Shown here piece after piece: positions 33,985-46,478 of a stretch of 64,000 nt of DNA. Below the pieces are notes generated by a model that worked only from the letters and a program-made list of their open reading frames with translations, did no database searches and was not told the DNA's origin. The DNA lies in contig JBAOKB010000150.1 in the NCBI GenBank assembly GCA_037044905.1, positions 118,501-182,500 on the forward strand. Direction: 5' to 3'. Numbering within the stretch: position 1 is the first letter of the stretch; each line of letters begins with the position of its first letter. A program made the position numbers and the translations under genes. The stretch comes from Hortaea werneckii. Taxonomy: Eukaryota; Ascomycota; Dothideomycetes; Mycosphaerellales; Teratosphaeriaceae.

Positions 33985-35428
33985 ATGCCTGAGCCTCCAT
34001 CGCAGTCTCTTCTTCCACAACGGAGAGCATCGCTGCGCCAGCGCTTCGCACAGCGTCGAAACGCGATCCACACCGACGATTGGGTGACCACCTACTCGTA
34101 AGTATCACCACCGCTTCGGAGAATATATTATATCGGGTGAAACCTTAAGAGGCGGGAGGACCTTATCTGACAAGGCCGATCGCAGCAAGTTCTTAACCAC
34201 CGTCGTGGCCATTCGACTGGTGGCTGTGCCAGACATGCCTTTCGCCGTGCACAAGGGCCTGCTGCGTGAGCAGTCACCATGGTTCGCCGACATGCTGGAG
34301 AAGGAGCAGCAGGAGGTGCTACTGCAGAATGTCCCGCACCGGACCTTCCGGCTCTTCATGGCATGGCTGTACGCCGGCAAGCTCGTGCATCCGGATATTG
34401 CACTCTACGATGAGAAGATCGACGAGGAGGATATGAAGGAGGATGACACCTATGACGAAGAGCCGGCATGGCCCGATACCGATCTGGTGTGGCTGTTCAC
34501 CTTTGGACAGTTCTACCGGATTAGGAAGTTACGCAACGACGTCATTACCGCCATTCACCGCGACCACGAACGCACGAAGCGAATCACCTGCGAGTCTGCC
34601 ATTCGACTGCATTGGAAGACATGTGGCTCTGCCAATGCCTTGGCGAGGTTCATGCTGCAAGAGCGAGCATTATACGGCATGTCAGACCGTGACGACGTCC
34701 CTGCCTACTTCAAGACCCTCCCGCCGTCCTTCCTCGCCAATGTCATTCGCGCATCCGCCAGCCTGACTGGTCACCGTGGGAAGGGTTACAGTATCAACGA
34801 CCTACCCTCACCCTGCCACTGGCATGATCACGCCGACGACTTTGAAGAGAAGATGGCATGTCGACAGCGACTTGCCAACATATCCGCCGCCACCCGGCCC
34901 TCGACCGCCGTCACCACGAACCAACAACGCAAGAGCGAGGCAAGCATACGAGGCGAACAGCGCAGTCAACCGCGCACACTACCCCATCATAACCTGGCAC
35001 AGCACCCCAGCAACCACACCCGCGTCAGCAGCGGCAGCACCGTCGTCCCCTCCCCATCGCAAGAAGGCTGGCTCAAGAACCGGGAGAGCTGGAAAGAAGA
35101 TTCCAAGTACTTCCACCCGCTGTACATCCCACCGTCATACCCGGGGTTGCACAGCCAACCGGACCTGGACCTCCCCGCCCCAGTCCCCGCCTCCAAGAGC
35201 CAACCCAACATGAAGCTCCGGGAGCTCCCGCCCCCAAGGGACAAGACGCAACCGCCTTCTCTGCTGAAGTCGAAGCCGGAGCCTAAGAGTCGACAGGATA
35301 TCAAGAGTTTCTCGTCTAGTTTCGTGCAGCTCCCGCCGTATGAGGAGAAGAGTAAGCCGTTGAGGGAGATGGCGCCGACTTCGAGATCGAGCGGAAGGCG
35401 GACGAGTACTAGGCCCACGACTCGTTGA
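33985..35428 (+). CDS. BTB/POZ-domain protein with disordered C terminus
   Basis: Two exons, 33985-34097 and 34186-35428, joined across an 88-bp intron (donor GTAAGT, acceptor CAG), giving 451 residues from MPEPPSQSLLPQRR. The join restores WVTTYSKFLTTVVAIRLVAV. The BTB core is at residues about 35-130: PFAVHKGLLREQSPWFADML, then FRLFMAWLYAGKL, as in fungal BTB proteins where the peptide is retained by V-H-K and S-P-W-F blocks. An acidic loop (about 105-125) and a helical region (WLFTFGQFYRIRKLRNDVI) follow. The last 200 residues are Pro/Ser/Lys-rich and disordered. BTB domains mediate dimerisation and Cullin-3 binding, but this protein has no other domain to point to a substrate. Confidence 0.82.
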
Positions 35429-37622
35429 TTGCATCCTTGGTCTGTACTCTTTCTGCCAGTGCTTGCGTGCCATATACACAGCATCTGTTGTACAAACGGA
35501 GTGCATTGCCGTCGTTACGAAGCGATGCACAATGACGGGCACATCGCTTACGTATCCGAGGGAGGCGCTTGCCCACTCCGACGACTGTCTCTTCATTGTG
35601 GTTGCGAGTATGGACGAGTCAGACGTCCCAGAGTTCGAATCCTCTACTCGTCTCGTACACAACTCGGAGCCACGACTCGATATCCTGTCGGTTCGGATAC
35701 GGCAAGCTTTCCTGAGCGGGGAAGATCTTTGCAAGATCTTCAATGCTGATTTCTCCTCTGGCTCGGAGTCTCCTTCTGATATTCATTCAGAGACTCGTCG
35801 TCGCCGATGGCCGTCAAATCATCCTCCGCCTATGCCGAATTCCTTGCTCGGGCCGGAGAGAATGAAAAAACATGTCCACACCTCGCCATCTCCTCATCGA
35901 ACACAGCTGATCGGCACATGACGGCTGGCGCCTTGCGGAGCGCTGAGTATTTGTTGAAAACCCTCCTCCGAGCCGAATTTAGCTTGTACAGAGAGCATAA
36001 CGAGTTGCTGATATCGTGTCGCAAGACCAGTCAAATATGCAGCCTGAGCGGACGGACTGCTGCGCGCTGGTCCAAGTTGTGTCAACTGCTTTGGTGCGCT
36101 TGTGATCTTTCTTCCAATCTCTTGTCTTACCTAGCGATTAAATCAGTCGTCACTCAATGGCATATTCCACAGCAGCAGACGTATCTTGGTGAGCTCCGGC
36201 CGGACCAATGCGGACAGTACCTTGTTCAAACGACCTTCAGAGACTCTGTCCTCCTTTTATCCGCACTGGTAGACCTCCAGGGCGCACACGATCGGAAGAA
36301 GTCAGCCCTCACATGCTGGCGATCCACTGAATCGTCTGACAAATGCTGTTGACCAGGATTGCGGACAACGTGCCATCCAAGTTTCATGACCTTCGCTCCA
36401 CCTTCGACGAGATCAATGACCCTTGGCTCCGTTCCTTCGTCCACGACATCAGGTTTGGTCAAAACGCGGACGTCCTGTCGCAGTTGGGATCCACACCGCG
36501 AGCGAGTTCTTGTATCTCCTGGCTTGCCACATAGGCGTTCGCTGTCACGACAGCAAGTATGACAGACCTTGGGATCACCGTATATCCTAAGACCATGTCT
36601 CTTCAAAAGGTGGTTTCGACGATTCGGCAGCGCTTATACATTCCACTGCGCTTATCCACTCTTGCCGAACATGGATGACCTTCCAACTTGACTACCTTCC
36701 AATTTAACCACCTTCCAACTTGACTACATTCCAACTTGACTTTTCCCGAACGTTGCCCAATGCCCTGGACGTCTGGCTTGTGCCGACCGCAAGTCTCGAC
36801 TCATTGAAGTTGTATCGATGCTCTAGCAGATGCTGGTGCTGAAGGCACAGCTCGGACGGCACCTCGAACCATGCCTTAATCGTATCAAGTCTCGCTGCGG
36901 CGTGACGCAGCCCATCGATTGCCCTGGTCCATATTCCTTGTATCTCCTGGTACCTCTTACGAAACGCTAGAGCCAGTTTCTGCCGATGAAGCGGAAGGGA
37001 GACGCCGACGAGGCTGAAGCTTTTGAGAAACACAGTCGACAGGTGCGGATTTCTTCGGCAATCTCGAGCGTCAAGGCGGGCAAAGGCCGCAGCGACTGTT
37101 CAGTTCAGTACTATAGTTCAGTGTATTCTGGCAGGGTGCTATAAGTATTATCAGTAGTAGTAAAAAGGTTAGTAGGTTCGGTACCAACCCTTACCAATCC
37201 TCTCTTTAGCGCTTTCCTAGTAGGGATACTGCTCGATACCCTCAAACAAGGGCTCTATAGTAATAGCAACAAGTAAGAAACTATAGCACTCAAATGAACT
37301 GAGCCTGAACCACTACCTTGGCCTCTGGACCTCACTGAATCGAACGCTCAACCACCGCAATGACTTAACTGGATTGTAATCTCGTAAAATCACGTTGCTA
37401 GTAGCCTTGTGGTGAGCGAAGATTGATGGACGAATCGGCAAACTGCCTCATCGCCCCCCTCGTTTACCTTTGTGCCTTTGGGAGCGACAGTTGGTGAGAG
37501 TGCAGGGTTACGCTAGCGGTTGCAGAACACTCGAAGAGCGCGAGCTGTCCCTGTAGGCCGGAAACCGTAAGCCTCACAGTAGCCCCCAATATACTCGACC
37601 ATTCTCCCGTCTTCGACCAAAG
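35429..37622. other. Intergenic; weak ORFs and a small tandem repeat
   Basis: Plus-strand frames at 35463-35921 and 35807-36352, and a minus-strand frame at 36704-37033, have fair composition but no motif or splice continuity. Around 37090-37320 the sequence is AT-rich with many TAG/CTA words, as in RIP-degraded repeats. Confidence 0.35.
36678..36741. repeat. Four tandem 16-bp units
   Basis: Units of ACCTTCCAACTTGACT with 1-4 mismatches, ending just before 36742. Confidence 0.85.
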
Positions 37623-37918
37623 TCACCTTTCCTCTTCCTCACGACTACCTCTCTGACCCGGCACGGGTTTCTGCGGATACGTAAATTTCGGATTGTGGTC
37701 TAGCGCCGTCACCCACATCAAACTCATGCCGAGGGAACATGGTATGCAGATGATGATGAGTGCGTAAAAGACCGCGCGGTTCAGAGCGATGAGACCTAGG
37801 CATCCAACAAAACATGAGCTTGCCTGTTCTCTACAAGCTTGCCACGCAGAATGCAAGCATACGTTGAACACTCACAGTACTTGATGCGATACTTGAGCAT
37901 CTCCATGGTTTGGCCCAT
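37623..37918 (-). CDS. Small single-pass membrane protein (71 residues), hypothetical
   Basis: Two exons, 37918-37876 and 37795-37623, with an 80-bp intron (donor GTGAGT, acceptor TAG), giving 71 residues. The product starts MGQTMEMLKYRIKY. It has one hydrophobic segment (AVFYALIIICIPCSLGMSL) and a polar basic then acidic tail (FTYPQKPVPGQRGSREEEER). I do not recognise a family. Support is the clean splice, the in-frame join and a plausible membrane segment. An unspliced frame would start at an ATG inside the intron. Confidence 0.45.
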
Positions 37919-39615
37919 TATCCTACTCGAACAAGCTGACTGATACTTTATCTTCAGGTACTGGGTAGGTCTGATCTAATCGGGTTTGTGTCAATGGCTG
38001 AACAGTTGGACGCCGCGTTTCTGGTGAAATCGCGCAGTTACTGGGATCTCAGCGTGTATAGAAATGGGCCGTGAAGTCGATACGCTGGCCGGCGTGCTGC
38101 CTGCGCATTAATAGTAGTGACGGCCGCATAGGATGGAGTTGACCGGTGAGTTTTATTTGGGCTAGCGGGCAGCCGCTGCAGCGTACCAATTATAGCACTC
38201 GATGTGACGATTCCAAGTTATTATCGTTCCTACTGCGGGGTCACGTTAAGGCAAGGCCACATTGCTAGAGGGACAACGATCCTTCAACCTTCAGCCGCGA
38301 CAAGGGGTGTTGAGAGGTGACTTCTGACAAGCTAATCTAACATCGGCCTAAGTATGTGTGAATTACAAGAGCTGAACGCTCGGTAAGTAATTTTGTTACC
38401 TTTTGGCTTGTCATCCTCAACTATCGTGAAGACTACCTCTTAGATGGAGCGAACGCTCTACTTCCGTGACACCATTGTGAAGAGACCGCGTATGCAGAAG
38501 GGCTGTCAAATTGGAGTGTCGCTTTCGTTAGTCATCAGGGACAATGACTGAATCGGCTTTTAGCTGGAGTCTTTTTAACTCGATGACAGGTTTGTTTTGA
38601 CTGCCGGGTTGTCGAGCTTCTTTGACATGTAAAGCGTTACATCTCGCTCTATAACACTCTGTCGCCCGCTATGTCAAGGCGCAACAATAGTTCATGACGC
38701 TTTCGCCGCAGCCATTTGAGCTGCAATGAGTGACACCGGAGTGAGGCTTGATTCTTCAGGAATGTACAGCATCTTCTTGCAGAAGAGTCTGATAAAGTGA
38801 TCGATGACTTTTGCCGACCTGCTTCAACAAAAAGGAACGAGTCTGGAGGGCACAAGAACCAGACGAGAAAGTACCATGTAGGACTATCTTGCACCACCGA
38901 GCATATGACAAGACGACGTATCCAGAGACTCGTGAGACACGAACTGAGCACGGGGAAGCGTGTATGGAAGTCGAGACATTTGAAGACGCCATCATTCCTA
39001 GAATCGAAGAGATCTCAACAGCACTTACATATCGCAAGCTCCACTACAAGAACCGAAAGACCCTTAGGCCCAACAATTTGCGACAGAACGGAGCGCAGGA
39101 CTGACTATTCCAGTACAACAATCCCATCGCTCTCATACCGGCAACCCATGCTCCCGCCTCCTCCATCCCCACTGCTCCATGAATTCAGAATATCAGCTCA
39201 GCACTCGGCGACTGAAACCAGTCAATGATCTAAATTCAACTTTCTCCCGACAACCCCGCATCATGAGAAGTAGACAAGACACCGACCCACACTCATTGCC
39301 GCGGACCTTCTCGCTTCGGGCGATTCGACACCCTCTCCAAGCTTCCAGACGTCACCCACCTACCAGGCGCATGTGGCTGCATCCATAGAGCAGTCTTGAG
39401 CGTGCGTACCCTACCAGTCCACCGTCCCGTCCCATCCCATCATTCCCGGAGCAAGCGATCATAGCTCTCCCCCCAGATCTCGAAAATCAAGGGCTTCGTG
39501 AGATAAGGAAGGATGTAGGGTATAGGTAGCGGTGCAGTAAAAGAAGGGAAAGAAATCGTTTCATTAATTCAACCAGCACCTGTGCCGCATCTCGCCCAGA
39601 GCATCGCCGGGGAAG

Positions 39616-39637
39616 AAAAAAAAAAAAAAAAAAAAAC
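39616..39637. repeat. Poly-A tract (22 A)
   Basis: An uninterrupted run of 22 A in non-coding sequence. Confidence 0.95.
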
Positions 39638-40818
39638 TAGTAGTACAGAAAACCATCTCATGCCCCTCATTCACGGCCCCACAAGCTCGTTGTCTAGGTA
39701 TCATGGTAGCCATGTTTAGCTGGTCGTGTCCGCCAGATACCCTTCACTGTGTCCATCTGATTTCATGCGCCACAAACCCCTGCCCCGTGCCTCGAGGTTC
39801 ACAGAGTGGGAATCCATGCCCCCCGGCCGTGTCATCTCATCCCTCTCCCAACATCCCACCAACCTAACGAGGTTTCCAAGTCTTCCGGGTTTCCAAGCGG
39901 CCTAGATCAAGTCATAAATGCATCCCCGGACCACGTAAGACCCGGAGACCCAAACCATCGCTCGTAAATCCCCCCATCATAGTCCTCTCTCGAAAAAAAC
40001 CCAAGGTCTGGTTTCCTGGGTCCAGATATTCCTCATCGGCGCTCTCTCCCAGCCTTGCCGAGAGAACAAGCTATGCCCCTCTCGTACTCCCTTCACAAGT
40101 TCCCCTCCCCCAACAAACAACCTCATCAGGAAAACCATGTGCCTCCAGGGAAGGTCCCTTCACACCATGATATCGCGACCTCCGTCCTCCCCTCATACCT
40201 TTATCCCGTTCGCCCTCCAGTCAGTCCCGGGCAATTAGACCGACGAGTGGAAACATTGCATCCGCCGCATGTTCCTGCTCGAGACCATGGAACAAACCCC
40301 GGCACATATGCGCTGTCCCGGCAAAGATCCATCGGATCCCACTGAGGTAGAGGCGAGATCCTGCATCCACCCTCATGCCCAGGGGTTGACGTGGGCGGAG
40401 AAGGAAGGCCGGGGGGATGATACCCGTTCTTCGACCTGCTCGGATCGGGACCGGCGCACGCAGAGCGCCGGAGTGTAGGTGGTTCTGAAATCGTTTTGGT
40501 CGCGGTGGAAGTCGAAAGGAAGATGAAGCACCCCATTGCACCCACCATCGCGGCGGGTGCCGCTAAATACGCCCGTTGGTTCGGAGCAGAGACGGGCGGA
40601 GTCCTGTGTGTTCCTCTTCGCCCTGATTGTCCCGTGCGTTGGTCATATCGTCGTGAAGTCCATATTTCCCAACCGCGCCCCTCGCTGGCGTGATGCGTCG
40701 AGGCCTGCGTCTGTAGACTCTGTCCGGAAGTTCCCAAATGAGAAACCGCCGGCGCTGTAGATCCAATAGGGCATCAAACCCCCACGTGCAAGCACCGCTG
40801 CGGTAGCCGGAAAAGAAA

Positions 40819-40859
<41 letters not shown>
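40819..40859. repeat. Poly-G tract (41 G)
   Basis: An uninterrupted run of 41 G, 160 bp beyond the 3' end of the peroxiredoxin-like gene. It could form G-quadruplex structures, or could be a sequencing artefact. Confidence 0.95.
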
Positions 40860-40860
<1 letters not shown>

Positions 40861-41020
40861 AAGGCAATCCTCATGCGTGACTGCCGGACGGGGGAAGGGG
40901 CATGTGCAAGCCTGATCTCCTTTTCCCGACAAAAACCAATCACCCAAACACCCTTTCATATCCCCTGATTCCTTTTTCCCTTCCCCCCGATCCCGCAAAA
41001 AAACAAGCCCCGCTCCAAGC

Positions 41021-42043
41021 TCACTCATCCAACTCCAACACCCGCCTCATCACCGCCACCTCCGCATGATTCCGATAATTCCGCATGCGATGACACCAGA
41101 CCACCTCGCCCTCATCGAACAAAAACTCCCCCCCAATCTGCATCGGATTGCCCCCGCGCAAAATATCCCTCTTCCTGAGCTCCTCGGCCCTGACCCGTTC
41201 CTTAACCGTGGTAACCTGACCCCACGCCCACGCGGGAGCCGAGATCTCAGACATATACTCCGGGCGTTTGGACCCGATATTCATACTCGTCCGCATCCCC
41301 AGCTTCTTGAACAATTGCCGCGAAGGGTCGGCGAAGATCGGGAAGGGGCAGCCCGTGATGCGTTTATAGACTGGGATTAAGTCCGGCGCGCCGCAGCCGA
41401 TGACGAAGATGGAGGTCGGGGTCGGGATGCGGAAGTAGTCTTCCTTCGTGATCGAGGCGGAGATGGCTTGCAGGTAGGCTTGGCAGGCGCCGCAGTAGAA
41501 GTGCCGGATGAAGATGAGCATTTGGCGTTGGTGTAGGGCGTAGGCCGGGTCGAAGAGGGTGCCGAAGGGTTGGGCGGTCCCGTCGGCTTGGTGGATGGGG
41601 AGGTCGTAGACCGCGGCCAGGGTGGCGCGGTCCGGGCATGGGTCTGAGGAGGTCAGGGAGAGGTCCGGGTCGGAGCGGAACCGTGCGAACCAGCTGTCGG
41701 CGTCGGCGGCGTCGGAGGAGGGGGTCGGGGGTGGGATGGAGCAGATGCCGCTGACGCCGTCGCAGTCGGGGGAGTGGGGGAGGTCGTGGGTCGGGGTGGT
41801 CGGGGTGGTGGTGCTGTCGACGGAGGAGGGGGCGGTGGTGTTGGTGGCGCTCTGCATGGTGCTGGCGACGGAGGGTTCGGAGTGGTGGGAGGACATGTTG
41901 GCGGAGGCCGGGTTGTGGGTGGAGGTGGGGGAGGTGTTCTTGCTGCTGCTCTTGGTGCTCCCGGCCAGACGGACGACGGGGTTGAAGGGTTTCTCGAAAC
42001 GGGAGGCGCCTACGGGGGAGACGCTTCGGTCGGGGAGGGCCAT
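41021..42043 (-). CDS. AhpC/TSA-like (PRXL2/AAED1-type) thioredoxin-fold protein
   Basis: Single exon, 340 residues from ATG at 42043. Residues 1 to about 115 are Ser/Thr/Pro-rich and disordered. The thioredoxin fold occupies about 135-335: VYDLPIHQADGTAQPFGTLF, LIFIRHFYCGACQAYL (a CxxC active-site motif), IFVIGCGAPDLIPVYKRITG, PFPIFADPSRQLFKKLGM. The later part GQVTTVKERVRAEELRKRDI and QIGGEFLFDEGEVVWCHRM matches the AhpC-TSA_2 group. The family is thought to act in peroxide or thiol redox balance; the substrate is not known. The frame is intact. Confidence 0.85.
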   Translation of the reverse strand: MALPDRSVSPVGASRFEKPFNPVVRLAGSTKSSSKNTSPTSTHNPASANMSSHHSEPSVASTMQSATNTTAPSSVDSTTTPTTPTHDLPHSPDCDGVSGICSIPPPTPSSDAADADSWFARFRSDPDLSLTSSDPCPDRATLAAVYDLPIHQADGTAQPFGTLFDPAYALHQRQMLIFIRHFYCGACQAYLQAISASITKEDYFRIPTPTSIFVIGCGAPDLIPVYKRITGCPFPIFADPSRQLFKKLGMRTSMNIGSKRPEYMSEISAPAWAWGQVTTVKERVRAEELRKRDILRGGNPMQIGGEFLFDEGEVVWCHRMRNYRNHAEVAVMRRVLELDE

Positions 42044-45000
42044 GATGTGGTATTCAAGTCTTGCTTGGGCGTGTGCCGAGCTTCAGTCACGGGATGGCCT
42101 TCGCGGCAGGATGGATGGTGGGATGGACGGTTCCCCTTTGGGGTAGGGATGGGCTGGTCTGGTCTCCTCTCCGCTCCGGTTGACTCCTCACACGGGTCGG
42201 AAGTTGGTCGAGATGGTGTGGCAGTCGTGAGGAACCGAGGTCGTTTGGGGGGATGATCCCAGCTGAATCGAGCCAAGCGAGAAGATGGGGCGAAAAAGGG
42301 CGTCAGAAGAAGAGACAAGAGGCAGGCGAAACGCTCAAGGACAAAGCCGAAACGCAGATGGACAGCCACGGAGAGGTAGAGATGCACGCCGAATAGATGA
42401 AAGTATTGGAAAGGGGAGACGGGGTGCAGAAGATGGTGGTGATGTGGACCAAACGGTTGATCCCTTAGACGACCGGCGTCAGACTTTCTGCCGGAAGACG
42501 GATAGGGAAGGGAAGATGCTGGCAGTGCAGTGCAGTGCAGGGTTGGCTGGCTGGGTTGGTGTGATGGAACGAGTGCCGAACGGACGGGTGCACAGGGGGT
42601 GAAAAGGGCTGGATGCGCCCCGTGCGTGCCACGAGTGCTGATGACGCAGCTACGAATGCACTACTGTCCTTCTGTAATGCACTACTGTACCGCCTACAGT
42701 AGTATACAGTCTATACGATGGGTTTGTAGGGTCGGTTGGAGATACGGCTACGACGATGCCGACGACTGTACTACGTACCGGTTGCTGGAACACTGTGCTC
42801 GGGACGTAAATACGATGGCCGTAGTGCAATCCCAACTCCGCGGCGGCGGGATGCTGGATCCGACCGTTTTGTGTATGTACTGTGCAATCTCACACCGCCC
42901 GTATCCCACATCAGCTTCCACCCGCACATATACATAGTAGAGAGAGAGACAGACATGTGAAACCGTGAGGTCGTCTCAAATCCACAGACCCAGCCCGATG
43001 GAAAGCGAGAAAGATTACCTCCAGGTATCGTCACCGCGCCGATCACTCTGAAACCGAATCGCCAAGCCCCACTCCCCCAAAGAAGAAAGAAGAAAGAAGA
43101 AAGAAGCAGGTGGGCGGATCTGCAGGAGCCGGAAACTGGGAAACTCAAATGGCTTCCCGTCTCCGGGAATCCCCCCCACCTCCCTTCCGAGCCGTCTCCG
43201 TCTGCCCTCCTCCCCGCCTATAGCTGCCCTTCTTCCATCGAGCGCAATCTGCAGTCCTCTTAACAGTAGCTAGGACGCAAACCCAGCCAGCTACCATCAT
43301 CTCTACATACACACACTCAACCTCATCCCCGCGCTATCGTTTCCGTCACACCATATCACACCCCTCCTACCAAATCAGCCACTCATCCTAAAAGGAAAAA
43401 GGCAAAGTACCCCGAATGAAGAAAAGCGCCAGAAATGACATACCCCTTCTCAAGGGAAAACACTAATAAACCCAATCGCTCAAATTCATCTGAACTCGAC
43501 ATTTCTGAAACGAGGCCCCTAGGATGATCGCACAGAATGCTCCAACTCTATGCATACGATCGTGCTTTGGGTCTTCGTAATGATGGATGCGGAACGAAGG
43601 ATCTGGGGCAGGATTCTTAATGCGAGACTCACTTCACTTTACAAATAACGTACCTATTTCCGTAGTAGGGTGAAGAGCGAGACACGCCACCGCGGTTTCG
43701 AGCTCGAGAAACAGACGGGAATTGCTTCCCGCCTGTCTTCCTGTCCGTCGGGGATAAGTGGACGGTGGTTAAGACGGCAAGCAGACCGACAAACTTGTTC
43801 GCCTAGGCCTAGGCGTGCGCGCGCGCGATGCGCAATCACTTCTGCTCGCGAGACAGGTGAAAAGCTTCGCTCTTTATGGAGCAGGAAAATGATGCCGAGC
43901 GTACAGTGGCGGTGCGCTCCTAGAAATGTAGGCTTGTGGCAACTCCAGGCGATCACAGCGGCTGCGGGATTGTCCCGAGCCGGGTTGCCCGACCCAAGAT
44001 GTGCGATGGGGCAACTACTACCATGTATTTAGAAGTATGAGGTAGTCAGCTCGGTATATCTGGTTCGGTAACTGTTGAAGTTCGCATTTCACTACTATGG
44101 AGTTCAAAGGGATGTGAAGGTATGTGGGAAGAAGTTGGCTTCTTCTTCCCGCCATCGAGGTTGCATGTTGCAATTCGCTGTAGCTGGCCGCTTGACCGAC
44201 TTTGTCCTCGAATCTGTTCTTGGGACGGAGAGGATGCTAGTGTGGATGTCTCCGAGGATTATTCTACAAACTAGTGGAGGTAGAGGTCGATACTCGTCGA
44301 CTGCCTCTTAGACTTTGATGCCTTACTTGATTGCAGTCTTACAATACAACGGGCTAGGATGCCTTACGAGGCCAAGAAGTGTAGAATTTCAACATTTGTT
44401 CCTTCCTTCCAATCGACTTGGACTTTACAAGGCGCCGAATGGAAGGGATCGCTATTGCTGAGCTGACGGTCTCGCGGCTCTGAAATCCTCAGGATGGGCG
44501 GGCTATCGAGCCCAGCGCACATGGCGAATTCCGCGATGCAGTCCTTGATGCACGGCAGCGCTGTTGTTACAGTTACAACGTGATCATTTAGAGCCCAAGG
44601 GCGACTGGGACTTTTCGTCCGACGCAAACGAGCTCGAAGTCGGAAATTCGCCACCTGAAGTGACGAGGGCGCTGACAGGCCGCGGCGATCCCTTCTCACT
44701 TCTAATTCACACAGTACTATTTATGTATGCGCAATGCGAAGGACTGTCGATGCTTAGCAGATCATGTCTCATGCACCAAGCCTCGCAGCAAACCCGGCAA
44801 GTGAAGTCGGCCGCCATCAGCGTCATACCGGAAAGCCCGGTCAAGCTGTTGCGCCTCGTTCCGCTGCGCTTGCTCCATGCAAGTCATAGACGCGGACTAC
44901 GTTGCTCTTGCTGCCGTCTGGCTGGACATCCGTTTCTGCAAAGCTTACTGTGTCTGAGGTGATTGTGTACCCGGATTCGCAACCCCATCTATCATCGCAC

Positions 45001-45126
45001 TCCATCTCGCTGTATCTAATCCTAGCATATCGGTACCCCTGACTCATTCAAAGCGATATCATTTCACATTCCACGACTTTCGGGCGAATCGGGACCGGAC
45101 CGACGACACTTCACTCCAGCGCCGCA
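42044..45126. other. 3-kb intergenic region, no supported gene
   Basis: The left part is the promoter of the peroxiredoxin-like gene. It contains small microsatellites (GCAGT near 42523-42540, GAAGAAA near 43080-43106) and a GCGC-rich spot near 43813. No gene is supported. Confidence 0.4.
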
Positions 45127-46288
45127 ATGGCCTCCCACTCACCCAAAGGCGACCGCCACCACACGACTCACGATGCCTCGCCGCCCATAGTTCAGAAGAT
45201 GATGACGCCAACACACCCGCTGGTCACGGAGAAAGACAAGTCGATTCACTCGGAACACGGCGTGATCCACTACCCTTGGTATTTTGGCGGGACGGCGAGC
45301 TGTGCTTCTGTCATGTGCACGCAGCCACTTGGCGTTGGTATGTCTATCGACATTCGGTTTTGGCAAATACGAGAAGGCTAATGAGAATCGATAGCCGGCG
45401 TATGTATCCTTGGGACACAGCGCGATACTTTCTGACTAACAGACGCAGCTACGACTACAGACTCGCCATCATTCGGCTCCCAATGCCGGCATGGTGGGCG
45501 TCCTTACCAACGTGTGGAAGTCTGAGGGCGTTCCGGGTCTCTAGAAGGGAGTCAGTCAATCTATCCCCTTCGCGATCACTTCGTCTTTAACGCTAACCCT
45601 ACACAAGCTCACCGCCTCCCTCGCAAGGACCGCCGTCTACTCCGGCATCCGCTTCGGCATGTACGAGAAATTCAAAGAACTGTCCACCACCCCAACCCAC
45701 TCCCCGACAGCCACCACGCTCGCGGCCCTCGGCGCCCTCTCAGGAGCCTGCGGCAGCATCGCCAGCAACCCGGCCGACATCGTCTGTCTCCGCATGCAGA
45801 ACGACCCCAGCCTCCCCCGCGAGCTGCGCACCCACTACCGCAACATCGCCCACGGGCTGCTCAAGATGTTCCGCACCGAGGGCCTCAGCAGCGGCTGGAT
45901 CGGCGCCGGACTAGGCGCTAGCCGCGCCGCCCTCGCCACCGCCACCCAGCTCGCCGGCTACGACGTCTTCAAGCGCGAGATCCTGGCCCGGACTTCCCTG
46001 ACGGACAACGTGCCCACGCACATCGCCGCCAGCTGCCTCGCGGGTTTCCTGTCGACGCTGATCTGCAATCCCGTCGATGTGGTCAAGGCGCGCGTCATGA
46101 CGGGGTCGACGGTCAAGGGGCATTCGTTGGCGGAGACGTTGGGGGATGCTTTTCGGAAGGAGGGGGTTATGTGGCCGTTTAGGGGTCTCACGCCCGCGTT
46201 GATTAGTCGGGGTCCGTCGACGATTATTACGTTTGTGACGATTGAGCAGATGAAGCGGGTTTATCGGGAGGCGAAGGGGTTGGCGTAG
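45127..46288 (+). pseudogene. Mitochondrial dicarboxylate-type carrier, broken by one TAG
   Basis: An inner-membrane solute carrier (DIC1-like) in four exons: 45127-45337, 45395-45399, 45449-45550 and 45608-46288. They sum to 333 codons. All three introns have good donors (GTATGT, GTATGT, GTCAGT), branch points and acceptors. The spliced protein reads YPWYFGGTASCASVMCTQPL, then GVAG and LRLQTRHHSAPNAGMVGVLT. It continues NVWKSEGVPGL, stop, KGLTASLARTAVYSGIRFGM. The stop (TAG, 45542-45544) replaces the usual Tyr of GLYKG. The second and third repeats are intact (SNPADIVCLRMQ; CNPVDVVKARVM). In the first repeat the P-x-D-x-x-K signature reads PLGVAG, losing Asp and Lys. Either a recent pseudogene, a sequencing error, or an unusual splice form. 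Confidence 0.75.
45395..45399 (+). other. Five-base micro-exon of the carrier gene
   Basis: CCGGC between two consensus introns (57 and 49 bp, with CTAAT and CTAAC branch points). Including it keeps the frame and the exact family spacing between PL and RLQ. Confidence 0.55.
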
Positions 46289-46395
46289 ATGGATGGAGGG
46301 AGGATGGGGGTTTTTTCTTTGAGCTGGGTGAGAGGGTTTGTGGGTGGATTGGGTTCGTGGGAGCGGATGGGGGTGAGAGGTAGCTTACCTACGAA

Positions 46396-46478
46396 TCTGA
46401 TCGTCTCCTACCTGATGCGGTGTCCAACTCTTCCCATATTTGGCTCTCGCTCTGATCGTCTCTTGCCTGATGCGGTGT
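46396..46478. repeat. Direct repeat, 28 bp, two copies 55 bp apart
   Basis: Copies at 46396-46423 and 46451-46478 share TCTGATCGTCTC and CCTGATGCGGTGT, differing at two bases. Confidence 0.85.

Larger units (their letters stand above)
37919..41020. other. 3-kb intergenic region with homopolymers
   Basis: Frames are short and overlapping, with no recognisable family. It contains a 22-A run and a 41-G run (listed separately). Confidence 0.4.

Noticed and set aside
35614..35650. tRNA-like piece: GACGAGT and ACTCGTC around AGTTCGAATCC
   Set aside because: The arms are only about 23 bases apart, so no D-arm or anticodon arm fits; T-stem pairing is also poor.
35807..36352. 181-codon plus-strand frame after the BTB gene
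   Set aside because: Fair composition but no recognisable domain and no neighbouring exon to join.
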